The notes under the pieces were generated by a model. It was not told where the DNA came from. It ran no database searches and saw only the letters and a program-made list of their open reading frames with translations. Of a stretch of 64,000 nucleotides of DNA, positions 25,616 through 33,592 are shown piece after piece. The stretch covers positions 62,001-126,000 of the forward strand of contig OZ240239.1 in the NCBI GenBank assembly GCA_965198095.1, given 5' to 3'. Position 1 is the stretch's first letter. Every line of letters begins with the position of its first letter. Source of the stretch: CBDFJH01 sp965198095 (GTDB lineage Bacteria > Latescibacterota > UBA2968 > GCA-2709665). Position numbers and translations under genes: made by a program.

Positions 25616-27997
25616 CTACCTGTGGATCGCCAGCCATCCATTCTGCGTCTCGCCCTGATTCCCCGGAAGCAGGCTTTCCACCACCCAGTAGTAGACCCCC
25701 GAATAGAGCTGGCCGGTGAGCGTTCGGTTGAACAAGGTGAAGTCGACCTCACCCGATCCCGGATCATTGTGGAATACCACTGAGACCAGGTCTCCGCCGG
25801 GGCTGTAGATCGAGATCTTGGCGCGGGTCGGGATGCCCACGAACCGCATCTTGAGCGCCCCGGCGTAGCTCTGGTCCTCCGAAGCCACGTTCAGGGGATT
25901 TGGCACGACGCGGATCTGCTTATCCAGGGCATCGGTGATCGGGCCGCCGGGCTGGCTCGGCACGATGTTCGTGTCCGTCCGCTGCTCGGGCGACGAGAAG
26001 CCGCTCTCCATTCCGCCGGTCACGTGAGAGGCCATCTGCGCAGGCAGATCGGCAAGCGTCTTCGTCCCCTCGCTCCAATCCGAATGCCCTGAGGCCACGG
26101 ACCGGACGTTGTAGAAGTTGCTGAACCCGGCGATCGACTCTGTGTCGTCCCAGGAATAGGAGCCCGCCCCTGAGGCTGGGATCTCGGCCTTCAGGATCCA
26201 GGGCCCGGATTCCGCATATTCCGATTGGTAAACGCGGTAGGATGAAACGTCGGCAGTACCGTAGTCGGGGTTGACCGCGCTTTCCGCGTCCCCGCTCCAG
26301 GTGACCCTGGTCTGCGCGCTGACGTTGTTCTCCGTGTCGAAGTCCACGTCGGGCGGCGTGTTGGGGACCTGCCACTCGTTGGAGTAGGCGAACAGCGCAT
26401 GGCTCGCATTGGCCCATAGGCCCTGGTGGCCCTTGGCCAGCTCGGCGTTGCGCTGCGCGTCGTTCTTCCCGATCCCGCTCGCCCCGATCGTGTTGAACAT
26501 CCAGTCCACGGGGGAAAGCGGGTAGCCCGTCGTTGAATTGAGGGTTGTGTGGGCGCCCGTGCCGACCACGAGGGCCAGCACCAGCTTGACCTTGTCGCCC
26601 GGGTCCATCGTGTAGGGCCCGAACATCAGGTCGTTCAAGCCCAACTCCACCGTCTGCGGGACGGCGTGACTCGGATCTGACCAGGCGTCGTAGCGGTCGG
26701 TATCGCTCTGCGGCCCCTCTGAAGACGCCGCCGGATCCGTGAAGGCGGGGGATTGGAAGCTGCTGAACGACTCCCAAAAATGCCAGAGCGGCTCGCCCTG
26801 CGGGTCCAGGTACCCGACCGCCGCGTCCGCCGCGTTCCAGGCCCCCGTGCCGCTGCTGCGCCAGGCCAGGGGCCCGAGGCCGACGTGTTCCGGGCTGAGG
26901 GGCATGCCGTCCGGACGCAGGGTCGCGTTCAGGAAGCCGGGATCGAAGCAGGCTGCGGGATCGCAACGCGCCACGAAGTAGGGGTCTCCCGTGTCGTCGT
27001 CGGGACTCAACTGGCTGTCCCCGTCCCACTGGATGTGCCAGTGCCTCCCGACGAAATTGGGATCCCCCTTGAAATTCGGATCCTCCGAGTAGTCCATCCA
27101 GTCGTCGAATTCCGCCTCACCCTTGCTATGGTTGTGAAAGCCCTGGTGATAGTGATACCGATAGGCGATGCCCGACTGCTTGATGTGGATGCCCTCGATG
27201 ATCCCGAAATAGACCCCGGTGATCTGCTGGTTGCTGGTGTTCGTCCACTCCAGGTCGAAGATGAGCATGTCGTCCAGGTCCTGGTGGCTCCAGGCCAGCA
27301 CCTTACGCACGGCCGTCAGCACATTTTCGCCGCCGTGCGCGTTCGACTCCCACTCCGAGATCATGGTCGTTTCGGCCGCGTTCTGCACGGGGCCGTAGAC
27401 CCCATAATCGTAGTTGTGGATCTCATACGGCTCCGTGCTTCCGGGATCGCCGTCTTTCAAAGCGGGCGCCCCGGGCCACCAGTTGGCCGTGCTCTCTCCC
27501 GGGCTATTTGCCCGTGCCGGCGCCTGGGTGTTGATGCCCCACGACGCCTCAGGCCCGTTCTCGATGTCGTAGATGTGGGGAATGACATCTATGGTGGTCA
27601 CGCGCGGGCCCGTGAACGTAGCCACCTTCTCCCCCCCTACCTGAGACAGGGCCACGATGCCCCCACCGATCGAAATGGCGGTATTTTCAAAGGACCCGTT
27701 GAAGCCGGATGGCTTACCCGGCCAGTACCAGTCTACGGCCGGGCCTGACGGGGACGTCCACGAGGTGGCCATGATGCCCGGATAACTCATCAAATGCATC
27801 CCCCGGACCGCCTTCGAGTTCGCAGGACCGGGCTGACCGCCGTTGTTCGAGAGGCTGAGCCAGATATTGGACCGGTCCAGGTTGCGGCGGGCCCCCGCCA
27901 TGTCGACCTGAGCCGACACGATCATCGTGTCCGTGGCCAGCCAGGCCGGCAGGATCAGCCCAAGCAGGGCCCATCTCTTAATTCGAATGTTGAACAT
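25616..27997 (-). CDS. Large secreted protein with FN3-like and FlgD/T9SS-like C-terminal domain, cassette 2
   Basis: 793 aa, start at 27997 (MFNIRIKRW) with GGAAGGAGTT; a longer open frame upstream is a shadow of the receptor gene. Signal peptide ends near MIVSAQ. It shares architecture and many blocks with the 10618 protein: YDIENGPEASWGINTQAPAR, STANWWPGAPALKDGDPGS, EIHNYDYGVYGPVQNAAET, WESNAHGGENVLTAVRKVLA, LSPDDDTGDP, DIMFGPYTLDPGD-like DLMFGPYTMDPGD, the FN3-like region and the RVVPNPLNV...SGVYYWVVES...LAIHR end. N-terminal ~120 residues differ more, which may reflect different ligands. Function unknown; surface binding or enzyme partner of the receptor is inferred from context. Confidence 0.65.
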   Translation of the reverse strand: MFNIRIKRWALLGLILPAWLATDTMIVSAQVDMAGARRNLDRSNIWLSLSNNGGQPGPANSKAVRGMHLMSYPGIMATSWTSPSGPAVDWYWPGKPSGFNGSFENTAISIGGGIVALSQVGGEKVATFTGPRVTTIDVIPHIYDIENGPEASWGINTQAPARANSPGESTANWWPGAPALKDGDPGSTEPYEIHNYDYGVYGPVQNAAETTMISEWESNAHGGENVLTAVRKVLAWSHQDLDDMLIFDLEWTNTSNQQITGVYFGIIEGIHIKQSGIAYRYHYHQGFHNHSKGEAEFDDWMDYSEDPNFKGDPNFVGRHWHIQWDGDSQLSPDDDTGDPYFVARCDPAACFDPGFLNATLRPDGMPLSPEHVGLGPLAWRSSGTGAWNAADAAVGYLDPQGEPLWHFWESFSSFQSPAFTDPAASSEGPQSDTDRYDAWSDPSHAVPQTVELGLNDLMFGPYTMDPGDKVKLVLALVVGTGAHTTLNSTTGYPLSPVDWMFNTIGASGIGKNDAQRNAELAKGHQGLWANASHALFAYSNEWQVPNTPPDVDFDTENNVSAQTRVTWSGDAESAVNPDYGTADVSSYRVYQSEYAESGPWILKAEIPASGAGSYSWDDTESIAGFSNFYNVRSVASGHSDWSEGTKTLADLPAQMASHVTGGMESGFSSPEQRTDTNIVPSQPGGPITDALDKQIRVVPNPLNVASEDQSYAGALKMRFVGIPTRAKISIYSPGGDLVSVVFHNDPGSGEVDFTLFNRTLTGQLYSGVYYWVVESLLPGNQGETQNGWLAIHR

Positions 27998-28070
27998 GGC
28001 ATGCAACTCCTTCCAATGGGTCGTCCATACCGGGGTTCGCGCCGAACCCCTGTAAGGACAGAACGTGGGG

Positions 28071-31000
28071 TCAGAACGAAACGCGCGCGCCCAGAACGAA
28101 GATTCGCGGGCGTCCTCCGAAACCGCCGTGACTGTCGCTGTGACCATCGGTCGTGCGCTGACCGTGGCGGTACCGGGTGAGGTCCTTATAGTCCCCGTAC
28201 TTCTCGAAGTTGGCGTCCCCGGGCTCCGGCAAAGAGAGCGCGTAGAGCACGTAGTTGGAGCTCTGGAACAACTCGTCCTTCTGGTTCCAGAGATTCCGGA
28301 CCTCGATGAACCCTGTGGCCACCCCGGACTTCCCGAAGCGGAAGTCCTTCTCGAAGTTCGCGTCTGTCTGGGTTTGGAGCGGCTGGTTGCGCCGCTGCGG
28401 AGGCCCGTCAGGCGGGGTATATCGCCAGGGCGTGCCGGTCTGGACCCTATACACCATCGTCGCCCGGAACCCGGCCAGGGCCTTGATCGCGTAATCGGCC
28501 GGGGCGGAGAAGAGGAACTGCGCGGCCCCCTCGTTGCGCCGGTCAACCCCTGAATAGGGCGCCGGCAGCCTGGGCTGCCAAAACGACTGGACGAACTGCC
28601 CTGGGGGCGAGAGCTTGCTCGACTCCACATTCAAAATGACATTCGCTCCCGTAATGGTCCCCCCCCTCGCAAGGTAAGCGGCCAGGCCGGCCTCGGCCTT
28701 TTGCCTGTACTCGGCCCGCTCCTCGGCCGTCGGAACCCTGGGGTGCTCCTGTCCGTCTTCGTCTACCGTCACGCCCAGGAAAAACTGGTCGCTGTCCACG
28801 TAGGAAGCGTCGTGAACAAGGTAGTGCGTTTCATTCGTACTTCCGATCTCCGTCCACGAGATGTTGTAAGACAGGTTGAACGAGGTCATCTGGCTGAACA
28901 GCTTCTTGAACGAGATCTCGAACCCGCGGGACGTCTTAACGTTGTTATTGTTGTTGGCCCGGAACACGTTCGTGCTTGCCACACCTTCGGGCCACAGGCT
29001 CTTGTCGGGATGCACGGTGTGCGTCCGGTTCGCGATATACCCCTTCCCGTCCTTGTGGTAGGCGGTGGTGCTGAGGACGAAATCCCCGGCGAAGTTCCAG
29101 TCCACGCCCGCCTCGAAGGAAATCGTCCGCTGCGGCTTCACGGCCGTCGTAAAGACCATGCCGTTCCGGAACAGCTCGAGGGCATTTCCCTCTTCAAGCC
29201 GGTCGATCTGTCCGTTGCCGTTCAGGTCCACATCCTGTTTGTCCGTGCGATACTCGCGATTGTAGAACTGCTGCTTGTCCGGCATCTCGTGGAGCACCCC
29301 GGTGTAGAACCGGATCGTGGAGCGTTCGGTAACCGGATGAGACACGCCCAACCGGGGGCTGATGCTCGTGATCCAGTCCGTCGACCGCAGCGGCACGTTC
29401 CGGAAACGCGTCAGCCTCCAGTAGTGCCACCACTGATAGGCGTCCTGGATATAGGTATCCCCCGGGTGCAGGCCGTCGAACCGCACGCCCCCGTTGATCA
29501 CCAGGCCCTCGAACTCCATCTTGGTCTGTGCGTAGGCCCCGACCTGCTGGGGATGGAAGGGCTCCAGCCCGATGAATTGGTCTCCTTTGGCCGTCAGGTG
29601 CACCCGACGCCTCGGCCTCGTGGTCTCCGAGTACTGGAAGACCTGGAGGTCGTAACGCATGAACTCGATTCCGACCTTGCCCAGAACGGACTTGGCGAGC
29701 TGACTGGTCAGGTCGGCCGTGAGGGTCCACCGCCTCTTCTGATGATCGAGCACGGTGTGGTCATTCCACGGCAGGAGAAACCCGAAGGAGTCCCGGATCT
29801 TCGTGGTCGACTGCCCCTCCGGAACAGAGCCGTTGAGATCGATCAGCGTCTGCTGCCAGGAGGCCCGGACGTCGTAGAAGGTCTTCGGCGAGAGGGAATG
29901 CGTGGCAGTTACGTAGACAACCTTTTCATCGTGACGCATCGTGCCGCGGGTGGAGAACCCTTCAGGCAGGAACAGGGCCTCCATGCGCGGCCACCACCAC
30001 CGCGACCACAACCAGTCCCCCAACCGGAATCCCAGGCTGCGCGAAAAACCGTTTTGTTCGTCCCGGATGGAATAGATGCCGCCCAGCTTGAACTTCATGT
30101 CGCCGCCGGCGCGGTAGGTCACGCTCCCCATCGACTGAAAGTTGTCCGGCTCCCGGTTGTACTGGTTGGGGTACTCGGGCGCCTCCCTGCTGTGCCTGGC
30201 GTTCACGAAGAACCCTGCGTTGTCCGACAGGGGACCGGAGAGCGAGCCCTCGACCCAGTGCCCGATCACATCGGTGTAGTCGGCCCGGGTGTGAACCTTC
30301 CGGCCGGTCTCCGGGTCGGTCTCGTTCACGAAGTCCTGATCAGACCAGGGGTTTGTGAGGCCGACATACTTGTTGAACTCGTTGCTCTCGTAGATGTTGG
30401 GCCCCCAGTGGTGTTTCCCCGGCGGGGTCAGCCGGTACTCCAGCTGCCCCCCGAAGGTGGAGCCCGCCTCCCGGGTGACCAGACTGATCACGCCGCCCGC
30501 GGCGTTGCCATACTCGGCGTCCATCCCGCCGACCAGTACTGACACCTCCTGAAGCGCGCCCTTGTTCAGGGGCGTCCATTGCGAGTAATTGACGAATCCG
30601 TCGTCGTTGATCAGCTTGACGCCGTCCACCTCGTAATACATTTGTTGAATATGCTGGCTCTCCGCCTTGTCGGCGCCCCGGATGCGCAGGAAGCCGTCCT
30701 GCGACACGCCGGGCTGAAGCGAGACCAGGTCTTGCGTGTTCCGGATCAGCGGCACGTGCTGGATCTCGAAGATGTCCACGACATAGCGGCTGGTCGTCTT
30801 GTCGGGCTCCACCGGCGGCCGCTTTGCGGTCACCACCATCTCCGGCGCCTCCAATGTGGCCTCCGAAAGCGTGAAGTCGAGGACCGTCGTGAAGTCCGCC
30901 TTCACAGACACCTCCTCCAGGGTTGACGTCGTGTATCCGACCATCGACGCCGTGATTCGGTGCCTGCCTGGGTATACACCCAGGATCACGTAGTAACCTT

Positions 31001-31187
31001 CTCCATCAGTCGTTGACCCGCGCTGTGTACCCCCGACCACGACGTTGGCCCCGGGCAGCGGGTTGCCCAGATCGTCTGCGACGATACCCTGGACCTTGCC
31101 CAAAGTCCCGGCCAGCACCGTGTCCGGGCCGAACGCAGTCGAAAGCCCGGCCAGCAGAAAACAGATGAAGCTGACTAGGTACCTCAT
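28071..31187 (-). CDS. TonB-dependent receptor with carboxypeptidase-regulatory-like N-domain, cassette 2
   Basis: 1038 aa, ATG at 31187 (MRYLVSFICF) after AGGAGGTAATCTTT, a near-perfect ribosome site. Signal peptide (to about residue 27), CarboxypepD_reg-like domain (GIVADDLGNPLPGANVVVGG, GEGYYVILGVYPGRHRITAS), plug (VPLIRNTQDLVSLQPGVSQD, YYEVDGVKLINDDG, GGMDAEYGNAAGGVISLVTR), then a barrel with terminal Phe (GARVSF). It is homologous along its length to the 13101 receptor. Upstream are two tiny coupled open frames (31302-31322 and 31204-31302) whose last stop touches this ribosome site, so translation may be coupled to a leader. The three cassette genes are separated by 73 and 33 bp. Confidence 0.9.
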   Translation of the reverse strand: MRYLVSFICFLLAGLSTAFGPDTVLAGTLGKVQGIVADDLGNPLPGANVVVGGTQRGSTTDGEGYYVILGVYPGRHRITASMVGYTTSTLEEVSVKADFTTVLDFTLSEATLEAPEMVVTAKRPPVEPDKTTSRYVVDIFEIQHVPLIRNTQDLVSLQPGVSQDGFLRIRGADKAESQHIQQMYYEVDGVKLINDDGFVNYSQWTPLNKGALQEVSVLVGGMDAEYGNAAGGVISLVTREAGSTFGGQLEYRLTPPGKHHWGPNIYESNEFNKYVGLTNPWSDQDFVNETDPETGRKVHTRADYTDVIGHWVEGSLSGPLSDNAGFFVNARHSREAPEYPNQYNREPDNFQSMGSVTYRAGGDMKFKLGGIYSIRDEQNGFSRSLGFRLGDWLWSRWWWPRMEALFLPEGFSTRGTMRHDEKVVYVTATHSLSPKTFYDVRASWQQTLIDLNGSVPEGQSTTKIRDSFGFLLPWNDHTVLDHQKRRWTLTADLTSQLAKSVLGKVGIEFMRYDLQVFQYSETTRPRRRVHLTAKGDQFIGLEPFHPQQVGAYAQTKMEFEGLVINGGVRFDGLHPGDTYIQDAYQWWHYWRLTRFRNVPLRSTDWITSISPRLGVSHPVTERSTIRFYTGVLHEMPDKQQFYNREYRTDKQDVDLNGNGQIDRLEEGNALELFRNGMVFTTAVKPQRTISFEAGVDWNFAGDFVLSTTAYHKDGKGYIANRTHTVHPDKSLWPEGVASTNVFRANNNNNVKTSRGFEISFKKLFSQMTSFNLSYNISWTEIGSTNETHYLVHDASYVDSDQFFLGVTVDEDGQEHPRVPTAEERAEYRQKAEAGLAAYLARGGTITGANVILNVESSKLSPPGQFVQSFWQPRLPAPYSGVDRRNEGAAQFLFSAPADYAIKALAGFRATMVYRVQTGTPWRYTPPDGPPQRRNQPLQTQTDANFEKDFRFGKSGVATGFIEVRNLWNQKDELFQSSNYVLYALSLPEPGDANFEKYGDYKDLTRYRHGQRTTDGHSDSHGGFGGRPRIFVLGARVSF

Positions 31188-31203
31188 AAAGATTACCTCC
31201 TGT

Positions 31204-31322
31204 CTATCCAACAGCACGACACGTGCGAACGCCGTCGTCGACGTCTTGCCATCGGCGTCGGCACAACAGCGATGACACAGAGACGCCCCCCGGCATCATC
31301 ATCACCTTGAGCACCTTATCAT
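31204..31322 (-). promoter_or_regulatory. Possible coupled leader peptides before TonB receptor 2
   Basis: CAAAGGAGGTGAAT precedes an ATG at 31322 that opens a 6-codon frame (MIRCSR). Its TGA overlaps the next ATG in a TGATG at 31304-31300. That second frame is 32 codons, Arg-rich (LLCRRRWQDV), and stops at 31204, directly at the AGGAGG of the receptor. This SD-start-stop-start-stop-SD chain looks like a leader for translational control. Receptor 1 also has an extra SD+ATG (16334), but in frame with the receptor. Confidence 0.35.
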
Positions 31323-31561
31323 AGATTCACCTCCTTTGTCGATGTCCGGCATAGATGAAACGCCCAATCGATATATCGCCATTGGCCGACCTCCTTCCTG
31401 TTTCGAATGGTGCATAGAGCATATCAAGAGCGCCTGTCCCGTTCTCCAGACGATAGCCGTATTGTTTCAAATTTTCCCTTGCATCAGAACAAAAACCTCT
31501 ATACTTTATATAAATTTGGGGCTTATGAAAAGGCGATGGACCTCTTCATATGGCCCTGGTC

Positions 31562-31609
31562 GGCCGTTAGCCTTTCCTCGCGAGGGATCACTGGCTAGCG
31601 GCCTTTTTT
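31562..31609 (+). terminator. Rho-independent terminator-like hairpin, plus strand
   Basis: Arms GGCCGTTAGCC (31562-31572) and GGCTAGCGGCC (31593-31603) pair with one wobble, enclose a CCTCGCGAGG hairpin, and are followed by TTTTTT (31604-31609). A second hairpin (ATGAAAAGG / CCTCTTCAT) lies just upstream at 31525-31549, and TATACT at 31500 could be a -10 box, suggesting a ~100-nt plus-strand transcript. Confidence 0.5.
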
Positions 31610-31625
31610 ACACGCTTCCGGTCAT

Positions 31626-31781
31626 AAAAAAAAACTGCACATGCGCCCGCTTCGGATGCCTTATGCAGCTTTTTTTGACTGATTAGCCCCCCTCTCAATG
31701 AATTATGTGGAGGACGTTCAGATCTTGTAATCGACTGTTAATTAAGAAGTTGCAGTCCTACTATTCTTAAGTGAATCTACT
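31626..31781 (-). ncRNA. Candidate ~155-nt small RNA
   Basis: A promoter (TTGACA, 17 bp, TATATT) at 31816-31788 would start a minus-strand transcript near 31781. At 31670-31634 this transcript meets a hairpin (CTGCA/TGCAG stem plus inner pairs) followed by nine U residues, a standard intrinsic terminator. No protein frame with a ribosome site lies between. I do not recognise the RNA family. Alternatives: the promoter serves TonB receptor 2 with this hairpin as an attenuator, or the hairpin simply ends the dehydrogenase gene at 31970. Confidence 0.35.
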
Positions 31782-31787
31782 ACTTTA

Positions 31788-31816
31788 AATATACCTTCAG
31801 ATTGAAGCCATGTCAA
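31788..31816 (-). promoter_or_regulatory. Sigma70-type promoter, minus strand
   Basis: TTGACA (31816-31811), 17-bp spacer, TATATT (31793-31788): five of six and six of six consensus bases at ideal spacing, the best promoter match in the window. Confidence 0.65.
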
Positions 31817-31969
31817 CAAGTTTCTTCTCTGCGATCTCTACGTCTCCGGACACGCCGCCGAGGCAGCCGCTCCCGGATCTCTCCCTAGTCGCGATCATCC
31901 CATCGCTTGTGGCGTTCACAGATCTGTGCGGTCATCCCGTTCGCCGCAATCGAACGACGATTCGCGGCC

Positions 31970-33013
31970 TCATGTATCGCCGAAGCGCTCGATGCTGGCC
32001 GGCAGCTTGCCGTCGGGAAGGTAGAACGCCTTCCGGACGTCCACAGCCACCGGCTGCCGCGCGCGCATCGATTCCACTGCCTTTTCGAAGATCAACGTCG
32101 GGATGCAGGCCTCCCAGGCATCCATCGGACTCGGACCGCCTTCCAGGCAGAGCCGGGCGAACATCCCCATCTCCTCGTCGAATCCGTTGTGGTAGGCGTT
32201 CCCCTCGATGCCCGGCGCGTCCGTCCCCTCGAACACCAGGCTCCCGAACCGGAGCGTGGCCGCGCTCACCGTCCCGGCGTGGACCTCCGCGTAGTGCTTG
32301 GGCAGAATCCCGCCCGTTCCGACGGTGCTGTAGACCGACGTGCCGAGGCCGCCGTTCTCGAACCGGATCACGACCGTGCTCGTGTTCGTGGGACGCCCCC
32401 CGTACCCCATCGCGTAGACTTCGACAGGATGAGACCGCATCACGTGCCAAATCCAGTGGATGTTGTAGCCAGCGTTGTCCAGAAGTCCGCTGCGCCCGTG
32501 GGGACCGTGGCGATCATCCGGTCCCGGGCGACTGACCCGGCAGGTGAAAAGGGTGTAATACGGCCGTCGGATCACTTCGCGAAGTCGCTTCGTGACTGGC
32601 GAGTGCTTGAACCACCAGCCGCTCATCAGCTGCACGCCCGACTCGTGGACCGCCTTCTGGATGGCGCGCGCCTCCGCGATCGTCATGGCCAGCGGTTTCT
32701 CGCAAAAGATATGCTTCCCCGCAGCGCAGGCCTTCCGGACAATCTCCGCGTGCGTGTCGTGCGTCGAGAAGATCAATACCGCATCTATGTCCGGATCGGA
32801 AAGCACGCGGTCCAGATCTGTCGTGAAATAATTCGCATTGCCCTCCTTCGCGCGCACTTTCGCCCCGAACCGCTTCCCGTTCGGGCGCTCCTCCTCCACC
32901 ACCGGATCCATCGTCGCCACAAGATGCATCTCAGGCGTGTTCAGGATGTTGGGCATATGAGAATTGCTGATGCCGCCGCACCCGATCATCGCGATGTTCA
33001 GTCGTTTGGCCAT
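31970..33013 (-). CDS. Gfo/Idh/MocA family oxidoreductase, paralogue 1
   Basis: 347 aa; the ATG at 33013 (MAKRLNIAM) matches the start of the paralogue at 37385; a GTG 9 bp upstream has poorer spacing to AGGG. Rossmann motif IGCGGIS (residues ~9-15), then IFSTHDTHAEIV, GKHIFCEKPLA (the conserved EKP of NAD(P)-dependent sugar dehydrogenases) and MSGWWFKHSP. C-terminal alpha/beta domain with GGLGTSVYSTV, DAPGIEGNAYHNGFDEE. Cytoplasmic oxidation/reduction of a sugar or inositol-type substrate is the family role; substrate unknown. Long blocks are nearly identical to 37385-38437 while others differ, a mosaic pattern. Confidence 0.85.
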   Translation of the reverse strand: MAKRLNIAMIGCGGISNSHMPNILNTPEMHLVATMDPVVEEERPNGKRFGAKVRAKEGNANYFTTDLDRVLSDPDIDAVLIFSTHDTHAEIVRKACAAGKHIFCEKPLAMTIAEARAIQKAVHESGVQLMSGWWFKHSPVTKRLREVIRRPYYTLFTCRVSRPGPDDRHGPHGRSGLLDNAGYNIHWIWHVMRSHPVEVYAMGYGGRPTNTSTVVIRFENGGLGTSVYSTVGTGGILPKHYAEVHAGTVSAATLRFGSLVFEGTDAPGIEGNAYHNGFDEEMGMFARLCLEGGPSPMDAWEACIPTLIFEKAVESMRARQPVAVDVRKAFYLPDGKLPASIERFGDT

Positions 33014-33022
33014 CTCATTCAC

Positions 33023-33592
33023 TACCCTGAATAATTCATAAGAAAGGTTAGGAAAGTCGCTCGTACTCTACTTTTCTTGCCGCCCAAGAAAAGTAGACAA
33101 AAGAAGGGCTCCTGCCTGCCGCGCCCAACGCGGCGCAGGCAGGCCCCTCAAACGCCGGGGAGGCTCGGGCCGTGACGACTCAGCCTCACTGGAAACGACT
33201 GGCGCCGCGAATAGAATGAACTCCTCCCCCCGCCTTATGCCCACTGCGGGACCCACCCCCACGCCGCGAATTTCCATTCGCCCCCACATCCGCCCCCGCA
33301 CCTGACCCCGTCCCACAGAGGGCCCTAACCCCTGGGGAGGAGAAACGCCGAAGCAGCTGGAGAGCCGAAACGCCACGGCCGCGATGACATCTGGCCCGAA
33401 TCACTCGTGACATCTGAACAATATGCGTAAATACTCGGCTTTCCAGTTATTGCACCAAAACAAAGTTTTTCAGGTCAAATTGGGTAACTGATTGTTCTAC
33501 ATAAAATGATGGAAATTTTCAGCGAATTTATGAATTATTCAGGCTACATAAGTATAAGGCTCTTACGAAATGCGCACCACGAGATACGGTCC
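33023..33592. other. 570-bp spacer with GC-rich inverted repeats
   Basis: No convincing gene. Positions 33068-33096 form a 12-bp perfect inverted repeat, 33112-33144 a second one; 33145-33410 is strongly GC-biased, C-rich sequence where open frames are artefacts. Positions 33415-33560 are AT-rich and may hold the promoter of the dehydrogenase at 31970 (TTGACC on the minus strand near 33475, weak -10). Confidence 0.5.
33068..33144. repeat. Pair of perfect inverted repeats
   Basis: CTACTTTTCTTG / CAAGAAAAGTAG with a 5-nt loop (33068-33096) is followed by CCTGCCTGCCGCG / CGCGG-CG-CAGGCAGG (33112-33144). The first resembles an intergenic element I have seen in many bacterial genomes, always next to GC-rich sequence. 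It could also act as a bidirectional terminator. Confidence 0.6.

Larger units (their letters stand above)
31188..31969. other. 782-bp non-coding region with promoters and terminators
   Basis: No convincing protein gene. It is more AT-rich than its neighbours and contains the leader frames, a plus-strand terminator-like hairpin (31562-31609), an A/T-flanked hairpin (31626-31676) and a near-consensus minus-strand promoter (31788-31816). Positions 31820-31969 show no recognisable feature. Confidence 0.6.

Noticed and set aside
25616..28630. 1004-aa version of the cassette 2 secreted protein
   Set aside because: The first ~210 residues are an antiframe of the TonB receptor; signal peptide and ribosome site place the start at 27997.
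31336..31686. 116-aa plus-strand frame
   Set aside because: No ribosome site, no family features, and it runs through both terminator hairpins.
33068..33376. 102-aa minus-strand frame
   Set aside because: Lies in C-rich repeat-like sequence; similar artefact frames are common around this element.
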